Source: an uncultured Actinomycetes bacterium (GTDB lineage Bacteria > Actinomycetota > Actinomycetes > Mycobacteriales > Mycobacteriaceae). From it: a stretch of 17,937 nt of DNA. Positions 16,352-17,937 of the stretch are shown piece by piece. Within the stretch, counting starts at the first letter, position 1. Every line of letters starts with the position of its first letter. Location: NCBI GenBank assembly GCA_903911165.1, contig CAIWCQ010000071.1, positions 1 through 17,937 of the forward strand, in the 5' to 3' direction. A program made the translations under genes and the position numbers. The notes below the pieces were generated by a model. The model worked only from the letters and a program-made list of their open reading frames with translations. It was not told the origin of the DNA and ran no database searches.

Positions 16352-16744
16352 GTGGCGATAGTGGGAATCGGGATCGATCTGGTGTCCATCCCCGAGTTTG
16401 CCGAGCAGGTCGACCAGCCCGGCACGGTGTTCGCCGAGACGTTCACCCCGGGTGAGCGGCGCGACGCCGCCGACAAGAGTTCCCTCGCCGCGAGGCATCT
16501 GGCGGCGCGCTGGGCCGCCAAGGAGGCCGTCATCAAGGCGTGGTCGGGTTCCCGGTTCGCCCAGCGTCCGATGCTGACAGAGGCCATTTACCGCGACATC
16601 GAGGTGATCACCGATATGTGGGGCCGGCCGAAGGTTCGGCTGACCGGAGCGATTGCCGACCATCTCGCCGACGTGGTCATCCATGTGTCGCTGACCCATG
16701 AGGGCGATACCGCCGCCGCGGTTGCCATCCTCGAGACGCTCTAG
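16352..16744 (+). CDS. acpS: Holo-[acyl-carrier-protein] synthase AcpS
   Basis: Transfers 4'-phosphopantetheine from coenzyme A to a carrier-protein serine, here most likely S1800 of the FAS-I ACP domain. 130 residues, the same as M. tuberculosis AcpS. The Mg-binding residues are visible: D9 in GIGIDLV and E58 in WAAKEA (54-59), with catalytic K61 or K57 nearby. The C-terminal SLTHEGDTAAAVAI is typical. The GTG at 16352 was chosen because translation from it begins MAIVGIGIDLV, the family N-terminus. An upstream in-frame ATG at 16139 lies inside fas and would add 71 unrelated residues. The gap to the fas stop is 10 nt, so the two genes are probably co-transcribed, as fas-acpS is in other mycobacteria. 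Confidence 0.97.
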   Translation: MAIVGIGIDLVSIPEFAEQVDQPGTVFAETFTPGERRDAADKSSLAARHLAARWAAKEAVIKAWSGSRFAQRPMLTEAIYRDIEVITDMWGRPKVRLTGAIADHLADVVIHVSLTHEGDTAAAVAILETL

Positions 16745-16762
16745 CGCGACGGGTGAACCGCT

Positions 16763-17937
16763 TTGAGTGATCTGATCGGCCGGGTGCGGGCAGTCCTGCC
16801 CGATGTACGACGCGATCTCGAGAATCTGGTGCGTATCGAGTCGGTGTGGTCGGACCCGGCGCGCCGCGCCGATGTCCACCGCAGTGCAGATGCGGTTGCG
16901 GATCTGTTGCGTGACGCCGGGTTTGCGCAGGTGGAAATTGTGAGCGAAGGTGGAGCGCCCGCGGTCATCGCCCGTCACCCCGCCCCGCCGGGCGCGCCGA
17001 CTGTGTTGCTCTATGCCCACCACGACGTCCAGCCGGAAGGCGATCCGGCGCAATGGGATTCAGCGCCGTTTGAACCCACCGAGCGTGATGGCCGGTTGTA
17101 CGGTCGTGGTACCGCCGACGACAAAGCCGGCATCGCAATCCATCTCGCCGCGTTCCGCGCTCACGAGGGAAATCCGCCGGTCGGGGTGACGGTGTTCGTC
17201 GAAGGTGAGGAAGAGTGCGGCTCTCCGTCGCTGGGTCGGTTGCTGAAGGTCCACAAACACAAATTGTCGGCCGATGTCATCGTGATCGCCGACTCGGACA
17301 ACTTCTCCGTCGATATTCCGGCGCTGACGGTGTCACTACGCGGGCTTGTCGACTGTGTCGTCGAGGTCGCGACCCTCGATCACGGTCTGCACTCGGGTAT
17401 CTGGGGCGGGGTGGTGCCCGACGCGCTGACCGCGCTGATCCGACTGCTGGCCACCCTGCACGATGACGACGGCAATGTCGCGGTAGCCGGACTGCACGAG
17501 GCGCAGGCGGCGGCAGTCGATCGCGGCGCGCAGTGGGTCAGGGCCGAATCCGGACTGCTCGACGGAGTCAGCGAAATCGGCACCGGCACTGTGGCGCAAC
17601 GACTGTGGGCCAAATCCGCGATCACCGTCATCGGTATCGACACCACACCGATCGCCAAGGCGTCCAACACACTCATCCCGAGTGCCAGGGCGAAGATCAG
17701 CCTGCGGGTGGCGCCCGGCGGAGACGCCACCGAGCACCTCGCGGCGCTGCATCACCACCTTGAGTCACATATCCCGTGGGGCGCACAGGTGGCCGTCACT
17801 CCCGGTGACATCGGCCAGCCCTACGCCATCGACGCGACGGGTCCGGTCTACGACGCTGCCCGCGCAGCCTTCAGGCAGGCATGGGGCGTCGACGCCGTCG
17901 ACATGGGAATGGGCGGTTCGATCCCGTTCATCGCCGA
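16763..17937 (+). CDS. M20-family metallopeptidase (Rv2522c-like), 3' end cut by window edge
   Basis: About 391 residues are visible of an expected 440-470. M20 enzymes are two-metal (usually zinc) cytoplasmic dipeptidases or deacylases; the substrate is unknown. Metal and catalytic motifs: YAHHDVQP (H86, D88), GRGTADDKAG (D119), VEGEEECGS (E149/E150) and DSDN (177-180). LDHGLHSG (H207, H210) begins the dimerisation part. The final metal His, expected after MGGSIPFIA, lies beyond the edge. The start is uncertain: TTG 16763 is 18 nt after the acpS stop with a weak GGGTG upstream, and GTG 16784 is an alternative. It is often called a DapE-like or carnosinase-like protein, but the motif spacing is nearer the carnosinase/CNDP group than succinyl-diaminopimelate desuccinylase. 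It lies third in the fas-acpS block, with no obvious biochemical link to lipid synthesis. Confidence 0.93.
   Translation, partial: MSDLIGRVRAVLPDVRRDLENLVRIESVWSDPARRADVHRSADAVADLLRDAGFAQVEIVSEGGAPAVIARHPAPPGAPTVLLYAHHDVQPEGDPAQWDSAPFEPTERDGRLYGRGTADDKAGIAIHLAAFRAHEGNPPVGVTVFVEGEEECGSPSLGRLLKVHKHKLSADVIVIADSDNFSVDIPALTVSLRGLVDCVVEVATLDHGLHSGIWGGVVPDALTALIRLLATLHDDDGNVAVAGLHEAQAAAVDRGAQWVRAESGLLDGVSEIGTGTVAQRLWAKSAITVIGIDTTPIAKASNTLIPSARAKISLRVAPGGDATEHLAALHHHLESHIPWGAQVAVTPGDIGQPYAIDATGPVYDAARAAFRQAWGVDAVDMGMGGSIPFIA

Noticed and set aside
16139..16744. Longer AcpS starting at ATG 16139
   Set aside because: The first 71 residues would come from an alternative frame of the fas 3' end. GTG 16352 gives the exact family N-terminus.

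Overview
This is a high-GC actinobacterial chromosome segment, almost certainly from a mycobacterium. The right half carries a 3063-residue type I fatty acid synthase with the mycobacterial domain order. It is followed directly by acpS and an M20 metallopeptidase, the same gene order as Rv2524c-Rv2523c-Rv2522c of M. tuberculosis. I saw no insertion sequence, CRISPR array, tRNA or rRNA. An environmental or fast-growing species is a guess.

Layout, left to right. (1) 1-1151, minus: an OtsB-type trehalose-6-phosphate phosphatase that runs off the left edge. (2) 1152-1325: a divergent promoter region with a good DosR-box candidate (1226-1245) and a -10-like hexamer (1267-1272). (3) 1326-2216, plus: a tandem universal stress protein. 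(4) 6527-2213, minus: a tight five-gene block, read in transcription order as a universal stress protein like Rv3134c, a DevR/DosR response regulator, a stand-alone H-NOX haem protein, a DevS-type histidine kinase, and a small membrane protein. Gaps are 7 to 29 nt. (5) 6528-7149: a non-coding region of about 620 bp containing a perfect 14-bp hairpin, an AT-rich palindrome and an excess of GTAAC motifs. (6) 7150-17937, plus: fas, acpS and the M20 peptidase, which runs off the right edge.

The most interesting element is block 4. M. tuberculosis has the order Rv3134c-devR-devS, and DevS senses gases through its own haem GAF domain. Here the kinase keeps the DevS-type second GAF, HisKA_3 and ATPase parts, but a coiled coil and a different type of GAF domain replace the input end. 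A separate H-NOX gene sits between regulator and kinase, 7 nt from the kinase start. This H-NOX has the proximal haem His (H102), the YxSxR haem-propionate motif (131-135), no distal Tyr at 140, and the four zinc/thiol ligands known from Vibrio H-NOX (C138, H160, C163, C171). The inference is a DosR-type switch whose haem sensor has become a separate NO/redox-sensing subunit. Its regulator keeps every DNA-contact residue of DosR, and a matching DosR box lies upstream of the nearby stress protein and otsB.

The fas-acpS-M20 block looks like ordinary core metabolism: AcpS adds phosphopantetheine to the ACP domain of FAS-I. Its head-to-head position with the sensor operon raises the possibility of shared control, but the sequence does not prove it.
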